Source of the DNA: Streptomyces amritsarensis
Lineage (GTDB): Bacteria; Actinomycetota; Actinomycetes; Streptomycetales; Streptomycetaceae
NCBI RefSeq assembly: GCF_001953875.1
Contig: NZ_MQUR01000042.1
Coordinates: 1 to 60,324 of the forward strand
Direction of reading: 5' to 3'
DNA length: 60,324 bases
Shown: positions 50,326-58,694 of the stretch, piece after piece
Layout of the letters: every line of letters starts with the position of its first letter
How positions within the stretch are numbered: the stretch's first letter is position 1
Translations under genes and position numbers: made by a program
The notes under the pieces: generated by a model
What the model was told of the DNA's origin: nothing
The model's database searches: none
The model's input: the letters and a program-made list of their open reading frames with translations, nothing else

Positions 50326-50729
50326 CAGGTGCCGTCGTAGCCTGCGGTCGGCATGGACAGCCGCCGGTGCACCTCGGCCTTCATCGCGGAGGTGTACAGG
50401 GGCTCTTCGTCCCCGGCGGTCTCCAGCCGTACGCCGCGCCGTGCGCACTCGGCGGTGAACTCCTCGACGCAGCGCAGTGCGCGGGCCAGAACGCGCTGGT
50501 TGGCGGCGACGAAGAGGTCGACCCGCCCGATGGCTATCTCGGACCAGAACCCGCAGTGGTCCGCACGCATCCCGTAGACCAGCAGCTGTTTGGTCACCAC
50601 GTAGCCCCGGTCGGCCGCCCAGCGTGCGCATACGGCGTGCTGCCCGCGGGTGTCCACGGCGAAGGGGTCGGCGTCCAGGTCTTCGAGCGGGGCCAGGCTG
50701 GCGATCGCGGCCACGCGCAACTCTTCCAT
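50325..50729 (-). CDS. Small protein resembling an inactive serine-recombinase N-domain
   Basis: 134 residues, ATG start. The stretch RGQHAVCARWAADRGYVVTK, then GRVDLFVAANQRVLARALRC and ARRGVRLETAG, matches in order the resolvase N-domain pattern (QREACERWAxxRGW / GxVDxVVVWxxDRLxRxLR / ERGVxLxS). The catalytic Ser-Arg context (RVS) and the helix-turn-helix are absent. It may have been domesticated as a regulator, or simply share the fold. No DNA-binding tail. Family assignment is inferred; treat as hypothetical otherwise. Confidence 0.6.
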   Translation of the reverse strand: MEELRVAAIASLAPLEDLDADPFAVDTRGQHAVCARWAADRGYVVTKQLLVYGMRADHCGFWSEIAIGRVDLFVAANQRVLARALRCVEEFTAECARRGVRLETAGDEEPLYTSAMKAEVHRRLSMPTAGYDGT

Positions 50730-50869
50730 GCCGCCGGACCCTACTCCGATCCGCCGCCCGAGAGGAGGGGCTGCCGGGTTCGGATTACGACGCGGTGGGG
50801 GGAGCCCGGGCCCGGCATGATGGGTAGGACACCCCGAGGCCGGCGGGACGGCGAGGGAGGGAGGGCCTG

Positions 50870-51646
50870 GTGCCGGTGGAGATCACCTGGTGGGGCCATG
50901 CGACGTGCACCGTCGAGGATGCCGGGGTGCGGCTGCTGACGGACCCGTTGTTCACGCGGCGGCTCGCGCACCTGCGGCGGCGGCGCGGGGTGCTCCCGCC
51001 GCCCGAGGCGGCGGTCGCGGACGTGGTGCTGGTGTCGCACCTGCACGCGGACCACCTGCACCTGCCGTCGCTGGGGCGGCTCGCGCCCGGCACCCGGCTC
51101 GTGGTGCCGCGGGGGGCGCCGCGGGCGGTTCCCGGGCTGGCCCGGCTCGCCGGGCTGCGCGGGCTGACGCTGACGGAGACCGCGCCGGGTGAGGAGGTCC
51201 GCGTGGCCGGGGGTGTGGTGGTCCGGGCGGTCAGCGCCCGGCACGACGGACGGCGGCTGCCCTTCGGGCCGCACCGGGCGCCGGCGCTCGGATACGTGGT
51301 CCTGGGCTCCGCACGGACGTACTTCGCCGGGGACACGGGGCTATTCGACACGATGGCCGAGGAGGTCGGACCGGTGGACGTGGCCCTGCTGCCGGTGGGC
51401 GGCTGGGGTCCCTACCTGGGGCCGGGGCACCTGGACGCCGGGCGGGCGGCGCGCGCGCTGGCGCAGCTGGCGCCTGCGGCGGCGGTGCCGGTCCACTACG
51501 GGACGTACTGGCCGGTGGGGATGGACGCGGTGCGGCCGCACGAGTTCCACGCGCCCGGCGGGGAGTTCGAACGGCGCGCCCGGCAGTTGGCGCCCGAGGT
51601 GTGCGTGCGGGTACCGGGGCACGGTGAGCGGGTGCGGCTGCCGTGA
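50870..51646 (+). CDS. MBL-fold metallohydrolase (UlaG-like)
   Basis: 258 residues from a GTG at 50870 with GGGAGGGAGG upstream. Metal-binding HLHADHLH, then the later His in VSARHDG and Asp in FAGDTG, and a His in PVHYGTYWP fit the beta-lactamase-fold hydrolase of the UlaG/ComEC-like type. No signal peptide. It overlaps the DedA gene by GTGA, so both are made together. Substrate unknown. Confidence 0.88.
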   Translation: MPVEITWWGHATCTVEDAGVRLLTDPLFTRRLAHLRRRRGVLPPPEAAVADVVLVSHLHADHLHLPSLGRLAPGTRLVVPRGAPRAVPGLARLAGLRGLTLTETAPGEEVRVAGGVVVRAVSARHDGRRLPFGPHRAPALGYVVLGSARTYFAGDTGLFDTMAEEVGPVDVALLPVGGWGPYLGPGHLDAGRAARALAQLAPAAAVPVHYGTYWPVGMDAVRPHEFHAPGGEFERRARQLAPEVCVRVPGHGERVRLP

Positions 51647-52290
51647 CGCTCCGCGACCTCACGGCGGCGGCAGCGGCGGCGGCCGCGGGCGCCGGCCAGG
51701 TGCCGCCGGAGACGACCCAGCAGGCGGTGGGTTATCCGGCGCTGTTCGTGCTGGTGGCGCTGGGGGCGCTCGTGCCGGTGATTCCCACCGGGGCACTGGT
51801 GAGTTCGGCGGCGGTGGTGGCGTTCCACCACCAGTCGCCGTACGGGGTGCTGCTGGTGTTCGCGGTGTCGGCGCTGGCGGCCTTCACCGGGGACCTGGCG
51901 CTGTACTGGCTCGGGCAGCGCGGGGTGCGCTCCCGCAACGGCTCGCGGTGGCTGGCGGCGTTGCGCGGGCGGGCCACGCCCGAGCGCCTGGAGCAGGCCC
52001 AGACCCGGCTGGACGAGCACGGGGTGACGGTGCTGGTGCTGTCCCGGCTGGTCCCGGCGGGCCGGATCCCGGTGATGCTGGCCTGCCTGCTGGCCGAGCT
52101 GCCGCTGCGCCGGTTCGCCCGCGGCGACGGCCCCGCGTGCCTGGCCTGGGCGGCCACGTACGGGCTGATCGGCATCGTGGGCGGCTCGCTGTTCTCGGAG
52201 CCGTGGAAGGGCGTGGCCGCGGCGGTCGGCCTGGCCCTGCTGATCAGCGCGGGCCCGGCGGCCTGGCGCCGACTGCGGCGGAGCCCTTAG
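51643..52290 (+). CDS. DedA-family membrane protein
   Basis: 215 residues; GTG overlaps the preceding stop. DedA features are ALGALVPVIPTGALVSSAAV, the AFTGDLALYWLGQRGVR motif, and SRLVPAGRIPVMLACLL (the conserved R...P.GR half). About four to five membrane segments. DedA proteins act in lipid flipping and pH/antibiotic tolerance in other bacteria. Coupled with an MBL-fold hydrolase. Confidence 0.9.
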   Translation: MTLRDLTAAAAAAAAGAGQVPPETTQQAVGYPALFVLVALGALVPVIPTGALVSSAAVVAFHHQSPYGVLLVFAVSALAAFTGDLALYWLGQRGVRSRNGSRWLAALRGRATPERLEQAQTRLDEHGVTVLVLSRLVPAGRIPVMLACLLAELPLRRFARGDGPACLAWAATYGLIGIVGGSLFSEPWKGVAAAVGLALLISAGPAAWRRLRRSP

Positions 52291-52434
52291 GGGGCGTCGT
52301 GCCGGCCGTGCCCCGGCCGGGCGGACGGGGGCGGGCGCGCCGGCCCCGGCACCACCGGGAGAGCGTCCGGGAGCCCCGGATGGCTGCGGCAGGGGCGGGT
52401 GCTGCGGGAACGGGACCGGGCCGGCGAAGTACCG

Positions 52435-53538
52435 CTAAGGGCTGTCCCGGCCCGGGCCCGGAGGGGGGTCCGGGTCCGGCAGGGTGCGGGAGGCGCCGAC
52501 CGGGAGGTCCCAGAGGTCTTCGCGGGGCAGTCCCGAGCGGGACCAGGCGGCCAGGGTGCGGTGCAGGGGCTCCATGACGGGCTCGGCGGAGAGCACGAAG
52601 GCGGCCCAGTGCATGGGGGCCATCCTGCGGGCGCCGAGGTCGAGGCAGGCCTGGACGGCCTCCTCCGGGTCGGCGTGGACGTCGCCGAGCCACCAGCGCG
52701 GGGCGTACGCGCCGACCGGCAGCAGGGCGAGGTCGATGCCGGGGTGGCGGCGGCCGATCTCGCGGAACCAGCGGCCGTAGCCCGTGTCCCCCGCGAAGTA
52801 GACCTTACTCGGCACCGGGCTCAGCGTGTCGGTGAGGATCCAGCCGCCCCACAGGGACCGGCAGGTGTCGATCAGGGACCGCTTCGACCAGTGGTGGGCG
52901 GGGACGAACTCGAAACGCACGCCGCCCAGTTCGGCCGCTTCCCACCAGTCGAGGTCGGTGACCCGGGTGAAGCCGCGGCGGCGGAACCAGCCCGCGAGGC
53001 CCGCCGGGACGAAGAGGGCGGTGTCCCGGGGCAGCCGCCTGAGGGTGGGGGCGTCGAGGTGGTCGTAGTGGTTGTGGCTGATCACGACCGCGTCCACCGG
53101 CGGCAGGTCCTCCCAGCGCACCCCGACGGGCGTCAGCCGGGACGGGGTGCCGAGGATCCGCCGGGACCAGACGGGGTCGGTCAGTACGGTCAGCCCGCCG
53201 GTCCGCACCACCCAGCTGGCGTGCCCGGCCCAGGTGACGGACACCGCGCCGGGGGCCGTGGCCGGCAGCGGACCCGGCGCGTACGGCAGGTCCGGGATGC
53301 CGCGCAACCCTTCGGGCCCGGGCCGGAAGGCGCCCTCGCGGGCGAGCCGGGCGAAGGCGCGGACACCGGGCAGCGGGGTGGTCAGCCGGTCGGCGAACGA
53401 GCGGGGCCAGCGGCGGTGTTCGCCGAGGGGGCGGGGGGCGGACGGGCGCGGGGCCGGCCGGCCGGCGGACCGGCGGACGGGCCCCGCGGAGGGGGCGGCC
53501 GGGGCGGGTGCGGGGGCGGCGTCCGTCCGGTCGCTCAT
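52435..53538 (-). CDS. MBL-fold hydrolase, NAPE-PLD-like
   Basis: 367 residues from the ATG at 53538 with GGAG upstream. The N-terminal 80 residues are Pro/Ala-rich (PAPAPAAPSAGPVRRSAGRP) with no signal peptide. The metal site is SHNHYDHLD, with HH in VPAHHWSKRS and Asp in YFAGDTGYG, and APMHWAAF provides the last His; WAGHASWVV opens the fold. Related proteins hydrolyse N-acyl phosphatidylethanolamine or sulfated/phosphorylated lipids. The TAG stop lies in a lone AAGGGCTGTCCCG repeat arm. Downstream of the aminotransferase-like gene on the same strand. Confidence 0.88.
   Translation of the reverse strand: MSDRTDAAPAPAPAAPSAGPVRRSAGRPAPRPSAPRPLGEHRRWPRSFADRLTTPLPGVRAFARLAREGAFRPGPEGLRGIPDLPYAPGPLPATAPGAVSVTWAGHASWVVRTGGLTVLTDPVWSRRILGTPSRLTPVGVRWEDLPPVDAVVISHNHYDHLDAPTLRRLPRDTALFVPAGLAGWFRRRGFTRVTDLDWWEAAELGGVRFEFVPAHHWSKRSLIDTCRSLWGGWILTDTLSPVPSKVYFAGDTGYGRWFREIGRRHPGIDLALLPVGAYAPRWWLGDVHADPEEAVQACLDLGARRMAPMHWAAFVLSAEPVMEPLHRTLAAWSRSGLPREDLWDLPVGASRTLPDPDPPPGPGRDSP
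52437..52449. repeat. Solo AAGGGCTGTCCCG repeat arm
   Basis: Exact copy of the left arm of the element at 1542-1554, here overlapping the MBL gene stop (TAG at 52435-52437). No partner arm seen within 200 bp. Confidence 0.65.
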
Positions 53539-53630
53539 CGGGAGGTCTCCGTTCACCGTGGTCGCGGGTACGGGGTGCGGTCGCGGGTGCGGTCGCGGGG
53601 TCGCGGCGGGCCGGGTGGCCCGGTGGGGGG

Positions 53631-54851
53631 TCAGGCCAGTTCGGCCAGGACCGCTCCGAGCAGGTCCAGGGAGCTGCGCACGTGCGGCAGTTCGAGCGGG
53701 TCGCGGGCGGTGAGCACGGCCAGCCGCTCCTCGGGCGTGGCACCGAGCAGCGGCCCGGTGGACAACCTGACGCGCAGTGCGCCGAGTTCGTCCGCGAACC
53801 GCTGCCCACCGGGGGTGGGCGCGCCGAGTCGGCCGCCGAGCCAGTCCTCCAGTTCCATGGCGTCGCCGACGCCGTGCCGGGCGAGTCCGGCGCGCAGCGG
53901 GGTGAGGTCGGCGTAGAGGTGGCGTCCGGCCTGCGGGGGCCTGGCCAGGGCTCCCGCCGCGCGGATCTCGCGGTGTGCGGCGGCGGCCACCAGCCCGTGC
54001 AGGCGGGCGGCCTCGAACGCGCGGGCGGCGACGGCGTCGGGTTCGTCGAGGGCGTGCGCGGCGGCTCCGGCGACGGGGCCGGCGACCACGGCGCCGGTGG
54101 CGGTGAGGACGTCGAGGGTGCCGGCGCGCAGCCGGGCCCCGTGCGGGGTGCCGGGGAAGCGGACCACGGCGGCGGGCCAGCCGGCCGGCAGCAGCGCGCC
54201 GGACAGGTCGACGAGGACCGCCGCCTGGTCGGGCAGCATTTCGGCGGGGCTCAGGACGAGGTCGTCGTGGGGCCGGTGGACGGTGTCGCGCCAGCTCTCG
54301 TCGCTGACGACGAACAGCCCGGCGGACTCGGCGGCCTCGCACGCCTCCCGTACGAGCTCGGGCGGCGGGACGGTCGCGGTCGGGTCGTCGGCCACCGACA
54401 GCAGCAGCACCCGAGGGTCGCCGCCCTCGGCACGCACCCGCCGTACGGTCTCCAGCAGGGCGTAGGGGTCCGGTACGCCGCCGCACTCGGCCGGGGTCGG
54501 CACATGGTAGGCCCGCCTCCCGAGCAGCCTGACCTGCGGGGTCCACCAGGCGGGGCAGGGCCGGGGCAGCATCACGTCGCCGCCGCAGGCCCCGAGGAGG
54601 GCCAGGAGCAGCGAGGGGGCGCCCGGTCCCGCCGCCACGTCCTGCGGTGAGGCGGCGAGCCCGCGCCGGCCCCAGTACCGGCAGGCCGCCTCGCGCAGCG
54701 ACGCCCCGCCGCCCGGGGGCTGCGGGGAGGAGCGTCCGGCGGCCGCGCCGAGTACGGAGACCAGTTCGGCGAGGACGGGCAGGCCGGGCTGCGGCGCGGG
54801 CGGGCCGTAGCGGACCGGGCCGCGGCCCTCCGCCGTCGTCGTGCGCTGCAT
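53631..54851 (-). CDS. Aminotransferase-fold protein lacking the PLP lysine
   Basis: 406 residues from the ATG at 54851. Fold type I sequence with a recognisable order: GPGAPSLLLALL, the DEVY-like DESW (184-187), the tail LEDWLGGRLGAPTPGGQRF and a C-terminal LRVRLSTGP. At the SxSK site it reads DLSGALLPAGWP (S217, G218) with no Lys, the conserved NPxNPTG becomes VADDPTATVPP, and Tyr of DExY is Trp. So it probably cannot form a PLP aldimine. The AT-rich TATAAA at 54910-54915 is a likely -10 box for this gene. It may bind a ligand or regulate. Confidence 0.8.
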   Translation of the reverse strand: MQRTTTAEGRGPVRYGPPAPQPGLPVLAELVSVLGAAAGRSSPQPPGGGASLREAACRYWGRRGLAASPQDVAAGPGAPSLLLALLGACGGDVMLPRPCPAWWTPQVRLLGRRAYHVPTPAECGGVPDPYALLETVRRVRAEGGDPRVLLLSVADDPTATVPPPELVREACEAAESAGLFVVSDESWRDTVHRPHDDLVLSPAEMLPDQAAVLVDLSGALLPAGWPAAVVRFPGTPHGARLRAGTLDVLTATGAVVAGPVAGAAAHALDEPDAVAARAFEAARLHGLVAAAAHREIRAAGALARPPQAGRHLYADLTPLRAGLARHGVGDAMELEDWLGGRLGAPTPGGQRFADELGALRVRLSTGPLLGATPEERLAVLTARDPLELPHVRSSLDLLGAVLAELA

Positions 54852-54909
54852 CCCCGCCACCGCTGTCCGCCTTCCGCGTTCGTCGCGCCGCGCTCCGCCA
54901 GCCCTGACC

Positions 54910-54915
54910 TTTATA
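54910..54915 (-). promoter_or_regulatory. Candidate -10 box (TATAAA) for the aminotransferase-like gene
   Basis: TATAAA on the minus strand, in an AT-rich patch (54905-54935) unlike its surroundings, about 60 bp before the start at 54851. No good -35. Confidence 0.45.
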
Positions 54916-54975
54916 CGATTATTTAGCCGCATATGCCCGTTGTCGCACGCCATCGCCCTCCCGGACCCTCGGGCG

Positions 54976-55548
54976 TCAGCCCTTCCGCCCCACCATCGCG
55001 AGCAGCCGGGTCTGCGCGTCCGCACCCGCGGGCACCTCCACCGGCTCCGCGTACATGCCGCCGGCCGCGAGTGCGCCGGCGTACGGCATGACCTCCTTGA
55101 TCGAGAACTCGACGAGGGTGTCGGGCAGCCGGTCGTCGGCCCCGATGCCGCGGCAGAGGTCCCAGGTGTGCACGACGCAGTCGGCGGTCAGCTCCGCGCA
55201 GTACGCCGACCCGAGCGCGGGCCCGTACGAGAGCCGCACGGTCCGCTCCAGCGCACCGGACGCGGCGAAGGCGGCGCGCGCGGCGTCCGAGGCCCTGTCC
55301 CACGCGGCGACCGGGTCGTCGCCCAGCACGTCCCCGGAGAACGCGTCGCCGAGCTCCTCGACGGTGCGGCCCTCGGTGATCAGCGGCGGGATCCAGAGCT
55401 GCTCCGCGGTGACGTGGTTGACCAGGTCCCGCACCGTCCACTGCGTGCACGGGGTGGGTGCGCCCCACTGGTCGCCCCGCACGGCGCGCACCCGCTCGCC
55501 GAACAGGCGCAGCGCTTCGGCGTGCCGTTCGAGCAGCGTGTCGGACAT
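54976..55548 (-). CDS. TIGR03086/MDMPI-type DinB-fold protein
   Basis: 190 residues from the ATG at 55548. The N-terminus of the mycothiol-dependent maleylpyruvate isomerase-like group: QWGAPTPCTQWTVRDLVNHV carries the metal-ligand His, and ADCVVHTWDLCRGIG the paired His. It is a DinB-like four-helix bundle, often a thiol-S-transferase using mycothiol. Divergent from the methyltransferase gene. Thiol substrate unknown. Confidence 0.88.
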   Translation of the reverse strand: MSDTLLERHAEALRLFGERVRAVRGDQWGAPTPCTQWTVRDLVNHVTAEQLWIPPLITEGRTVEELGDAFSGDVLGDDPVAAWDRASDAARAAFAASGALERTVRLSYGPALGSAYCAELTADCVVHTWDLCRGIGADDRLPDTLVEFSIKEVMPYAGALAAGGMYAEPVEVPAGADAQTRLLAMVGRKG

Positions 55549-55738
55549 GGCTCCCACCGCCCTCCACCGGGGGTGACGCCCCCTGGTGCAACTCTCCTCG
55601 CCGACGCCCCGCCCTGCCACCGGCCCGCCCAAACCCCCTGCAGGACAAGGATGGTGTCCACATGTCAAAACACATATCTCGGATGTCGAACTGATCGCCT
55701 ACGGTGGTGCCCACGCTTCGACGAGGAGGGGTACGGCC

Positions 55739-56569
55739 ATGGACGCCACGAACGCCGCCAAGGAGACCGCCGTCTACACGCACGGCCACCACGAGTCGGT
55801 ACTGCGCTCGCACCGCTGGCGCACGGCCGAGAACTCCGCCGCCTACCTGATCGGCGAGCTGCGCCCGGGCCTGTCGGTGCTGGACGTCGGCTGCGGCCCG
55901 GGCACCATCACGGCGGACCTGGCCGAGCTGGTCGCACCGGGCGGCCGGGTCACCGCCGTCGACGCGGCCGAGGACGTCCTGTCGCAGGCCCGGGCCCAGG
56001 TGGCGGAGCGCGGCCTGGACGGCGCCGTGTCCTTCGCCGTCGCGGACGTGCACGCCCTGGACTTCCCGGACGGCTCCTTCGACGTGGTCCACGCCCACCA
56101 GGTGCTCCAGCACGTCGGGGATCCGGTACGGGCGCTGCGCGAGATGCGGCGGGTGTGCCGGCCGGGCGGGGTGGTCGCCGCGCGGGACGCCGACTACGCG
56201 GCGATGACGTGGTACCCGGCGACGCCGGGGCTGGACGAGTGGCTGGACCTGTACCGGCGGGTGGCCCGCGCCAACGGCGGCGAACCGGACGCGGGCCGCC
56301 GGCTGCGGGCCTGGGCCCGGCAGGCCGGCTTCACGGACGTGGCCTCCTCGGCCACCGCCTGGTGCTTCGCCACCCCGGAGGAGACGGCGTGGTGGTCCGC
56401 CCTGTGGGCCGACCGGACGGAGGCCTCCTCGTACGCGGGCATCGCCGTCCGCGGCGGCCACGCGACGACCGGCGAGCTGGAGGCGGCCGCGCAGGCCTGG
56501 CACGCCTGGGGCACCGACCCGGACGCCTGGTTCTCGGTCCTGAACGCCGAGATCCTGTGCCGGGCCTGA
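55739..56569 (+). CDS. SAM-dependent methyltransferase
   Basis: 276 residues from the ATG at 55739 with GAGGAGGGG upstream. Motif I is VLDVGCGPGTITADLAEL, followed by VTAVDAAEDVL, DFPDGSFDVVHAHQVLQHV and VCRPGGVVAARDADY. The UbiE/Methyltransf_11 type acts on a small molecule, substrate unknown. About 190 bp separate it from the divergent DinB-fold gene, a region with an AT-rich stretch (TGTCAAAACACATATC) that likely holds both promoters. Confidence 0.9.
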   Translation: MDATNAAKETAVYTHGHHESVLRSHRWRTAENSAAYLIGELRPGLSVLDVGCGPGTITADLAELVAPGGRVTAVDAAEDVLSQARAQVAERGLDGAVSFAVADVHALDFPDGSFDVVHAHQVLQHVGDPVRALREMRRVCRPGGVVAARDADYAAMTWYPATPGLDEWLDLYRRVARANGGEPDAGRRLRAWARQAGFTDVASSATAWCFATPEETAWWSALWADRTEASSYAGIAVRGGHATTGELEAAAQAWHAWGTDPDAWFSVLNAEILCRA

Positions 56570-56610
56570 CCCCGGCGTAAGCGTGCCGGCGGCGGATCCG
56601 CCGCCCGCGG

Positions 56611-56662
56611 GCGGGGGACGCGGGCGGGGGATGCAGGCGGGGGACGCGGGCGGGGGACGCGG
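56611..56662. repeat. 13-bp minisatellite, four copies
   Basis: GCGGGGGACGCGG four times (56611-56623, 56624-56636 with two changes, 56637-56649, 56650-56662), between the convergent methyltransferase and DUF5107 genes. Variable-copy candidate. Confidence 0.85.
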
Positions 56663-56668
56663 GCGAGT

Positions 56669-58636
56669 TCAGACCGGCGGCCGCATCCGGAAGTCGTAGC
56701 GGGCGGGCAGCGGGCAGTCGGTGAGGGCGGCCCACACCTCGGACAGGGTCTCCTCGCCCTCCCGCAGGTCGGGGAGTTCGAAGCCGTCCTCGAAGACCCG
56801 GCGGGCCGCACGCACATGGCCCTCCGCCGCGAGCAGCCGGGCCGCCAGCAGCCGGAAGCGGCCACGCTCGCGCAGGGCCGGCCGGAGCCGGTCCCAGACG
56901 GCCCGGGCCTCGGGCAGCCGGCCCGCAGTGAGGAGCGCGGCCATCGCCTCCTGGCCGAGGGCCGACTCCGCGGCCGTCCACGGCTCACCCCCGGGGCTCT
57001 CCACCGCCAGGTCCTCGAAGGCCGCCGCGAATCCGTCCGCGGCCCGCGCCGCATCGCCCGCCAGCGCGTCCGCCACCGCCAGACAGCGCAGCAGCGGCCA
57101 CCGCGACGGGGCGAGCGCCAGCCCGCGCTCCCAGCTGCGGACCGCCTGGGCGGTGTCGCCCGCGTGCCACTGCGCCACCCCCAGGTGGTACTCCGTCAGC
57201 GGATCGGCGGGAGCCGTCTCCAGCATGTCCCGCCAGTGCGGGGCGACCAGGCTCGGGCCCGGCGGGACCACCCGGCGCGGGGCGGGCAGGACGCCCGTGC
57301 GCCACAGCTCCAGCCACGGCGCCTGCTCCTCGCCCAGCGTGGACTCCTCGAAGGGCGTGCCCGGCAGCCGGTGGCCGGCGCACAGCACCTCCAGCGCCCC
57401 CCACCCCGAGCCGACCGCCAGCCGCTCCCCCGGTTCGGTGTCGGCGCTGCCGCGCCACGCCTCGTACGCCGCGTCCACGCGCTCCCGCGGAAGTACGGCC
57501 TCCAGGGCGTCCTGCGCCGCGCCGCGGGCCGCCGCCCAGTCCGCGCCGTGCACCGCCGAAGGCTCCGCCGACAGCGGCCCGTACGCCTCCAGCCAGCTGA
57601 ACTCCGCCCCGCCCTCCAGCCGTACGTGCTCCAGCTGGGTCCGGGCCAGCCCCGCCTGGATCTCCGCGTAGCCGCCCGTGCCCGGCTCGGTCAGCCACTC
57701 CTGCCAGCGCCGGCCGCCGCCGCCCGCACCCCACACGAACAGCTTGCGCCCCCGCAGCCGTGCGGTGGAGGTCTGTACGAGGCCCTCCCCGTCGGCGTCC
57801 AGGGAGGCGATCCAGGGCCGGGCCCCGTCCGGGACCTCGTAGAAGAAGTCGGCCGGGTACTCGCTGCGCAGCGGGTACGTGCGGTCCGCTGCCTCCCACC
57901 GCGGCACCGGGACGCGGCGCAGCGCCCGTTCGTACCCGAAGTGCCAGGCCTCGTCGGCGGGGGCCAGGACCCGGCTGCCCGCGTCCTCCGGGACGGCGGT
58001 GTTGGACCACCAGTAGACGGGTGCGGGCCGCTCGTGGGGGTTGCGCACGCGGACGCCGACGTACAGGAACCGCGAGTCCCCGGGCAGCCACAGGTCGACC
58101 TGGAACGGCAGGTCGCGCAGCCGCTCCCACTCCCACAGCCGGACCATCGCACCGCCGTCCGGGGCGGGGACCAGGGCGGCGTGCAGCGGGGTGCAGGACA
58201 GGGTGGTGTGGCCGGTCGCGCCGGTGTTCCACTCGATGCCGCCCGAGAACCAGGCGCCGTTCAGCGCGAAGTTGGCGGGCTGGAACACCGGGTTTCGGTA
58301 GAGCAGTTCGCGTCCGGTCGGCAGGTGGACGAGCGAGTGGACGCGCCCGCCCAGGCCGGGCAGCACCGTGACCCGCAGGTGCTCGTTCTCGAGGACGACG
58401 GCCTCGAACTCCCGCTCCGCGCGCTCCCGCCCGTACCCGTCGCGGATCCGTACGGGCAGCAGCGAGCGCAGCGGCTCGTACCGGATCTGCCGGGCCATGT
58501 CGCGCGGCAGGCCGTCGCGGGAGCGCTCGTCCAGGACGTGCGCCCCGTCGGGCGCGCGCAGGGCGGGCAGCGGGTTGTCGGAGCCCAACGGGGCTGCGGG
58601 GAGGGTCAGTACGGCACGTCGGACGGTGGTGGCCAT
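56669..58636 (-). CDS. DUF5107 protein with C-terminal TPR-like repeats
   Basis: 655 residues from the ATG at 58636; a GTG five codons upstream is equally possible and no strong ribosome site is seen. Residues about 45-340 form a beta-sandwich-like sugar-mutarotase fold (VLENEHLRVTVLPGLGGRVHSLVHL, GGIEWNTGATGHT, YVGVRVRNPHER, YWWSNTAVPE) as in DUF5107. The C-terminal half (LTEYHLGVAQWHAGDTAQAV, WERGLALAPSRWPLLRCLAV) has TPR repeats. It may bind or isomerise a carbohydrate. No sugar transporter adjoins. Confidence 0.85.
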   Translation of the reverse strand: MATTVRRAVLTLPAAPLGSDNPLPALRAPDGAHVLDERSRDGLPRDMARQIRYEPLRSLLPVRIRDGYGRERAEREFEAVVLENEHLRVTVLPGLGGRVHSLVHLPTGRELLYRNPVFQPANFALNGAWFSGGIEWNTGATGHTTLSCTPLHAALVPAPDGGAMVRLWEWERLRDLPFQVDLWLPGDSRFLYVGVRVRNPHERPAPVYWWSNTAVPEDAGSRVLAPADEAWHFGYERALRRVPVPRWEAADRTYPLRSEYPADFFYEVPDGARPWIASLDADGEGLVQTSTARLRGRKLFVWGAGGGGRRWQEWLTEPGTGGYAEIQAGLARTQLEHVRLEGGAEFSWLEAYGPLSAEPSAVHGADWAAARGAAQDALEAVLPRERVDAAYEAWRGSADTEPGERLAVGSGWGALEVLCAGHRLPGTPFEESTLGEEQAPWLELWRTGVLPAPRRVVPPGPSLVAPHWRDMLETAPADPLTEYHLGVAQWHAGDTAQAVRSWERGLALAPSRWPLLRCLAVADALAGDAARAADGFAAAFEDLAVESPGGEPWTAAESALGQEAMAALLTAGRLPEARAVWDRLRPALRERGRFRLLAARLLAAEGHVRAARRVFEDGFELPDLREGEETLSEVWAALTDCPLPARYDFRMRPPV

Positions 58637-58694
58637 GGGGAAATGGAACACGCCACGGCGGCCGGTGCACAGGGGTTCACCGGATCACCACCGG

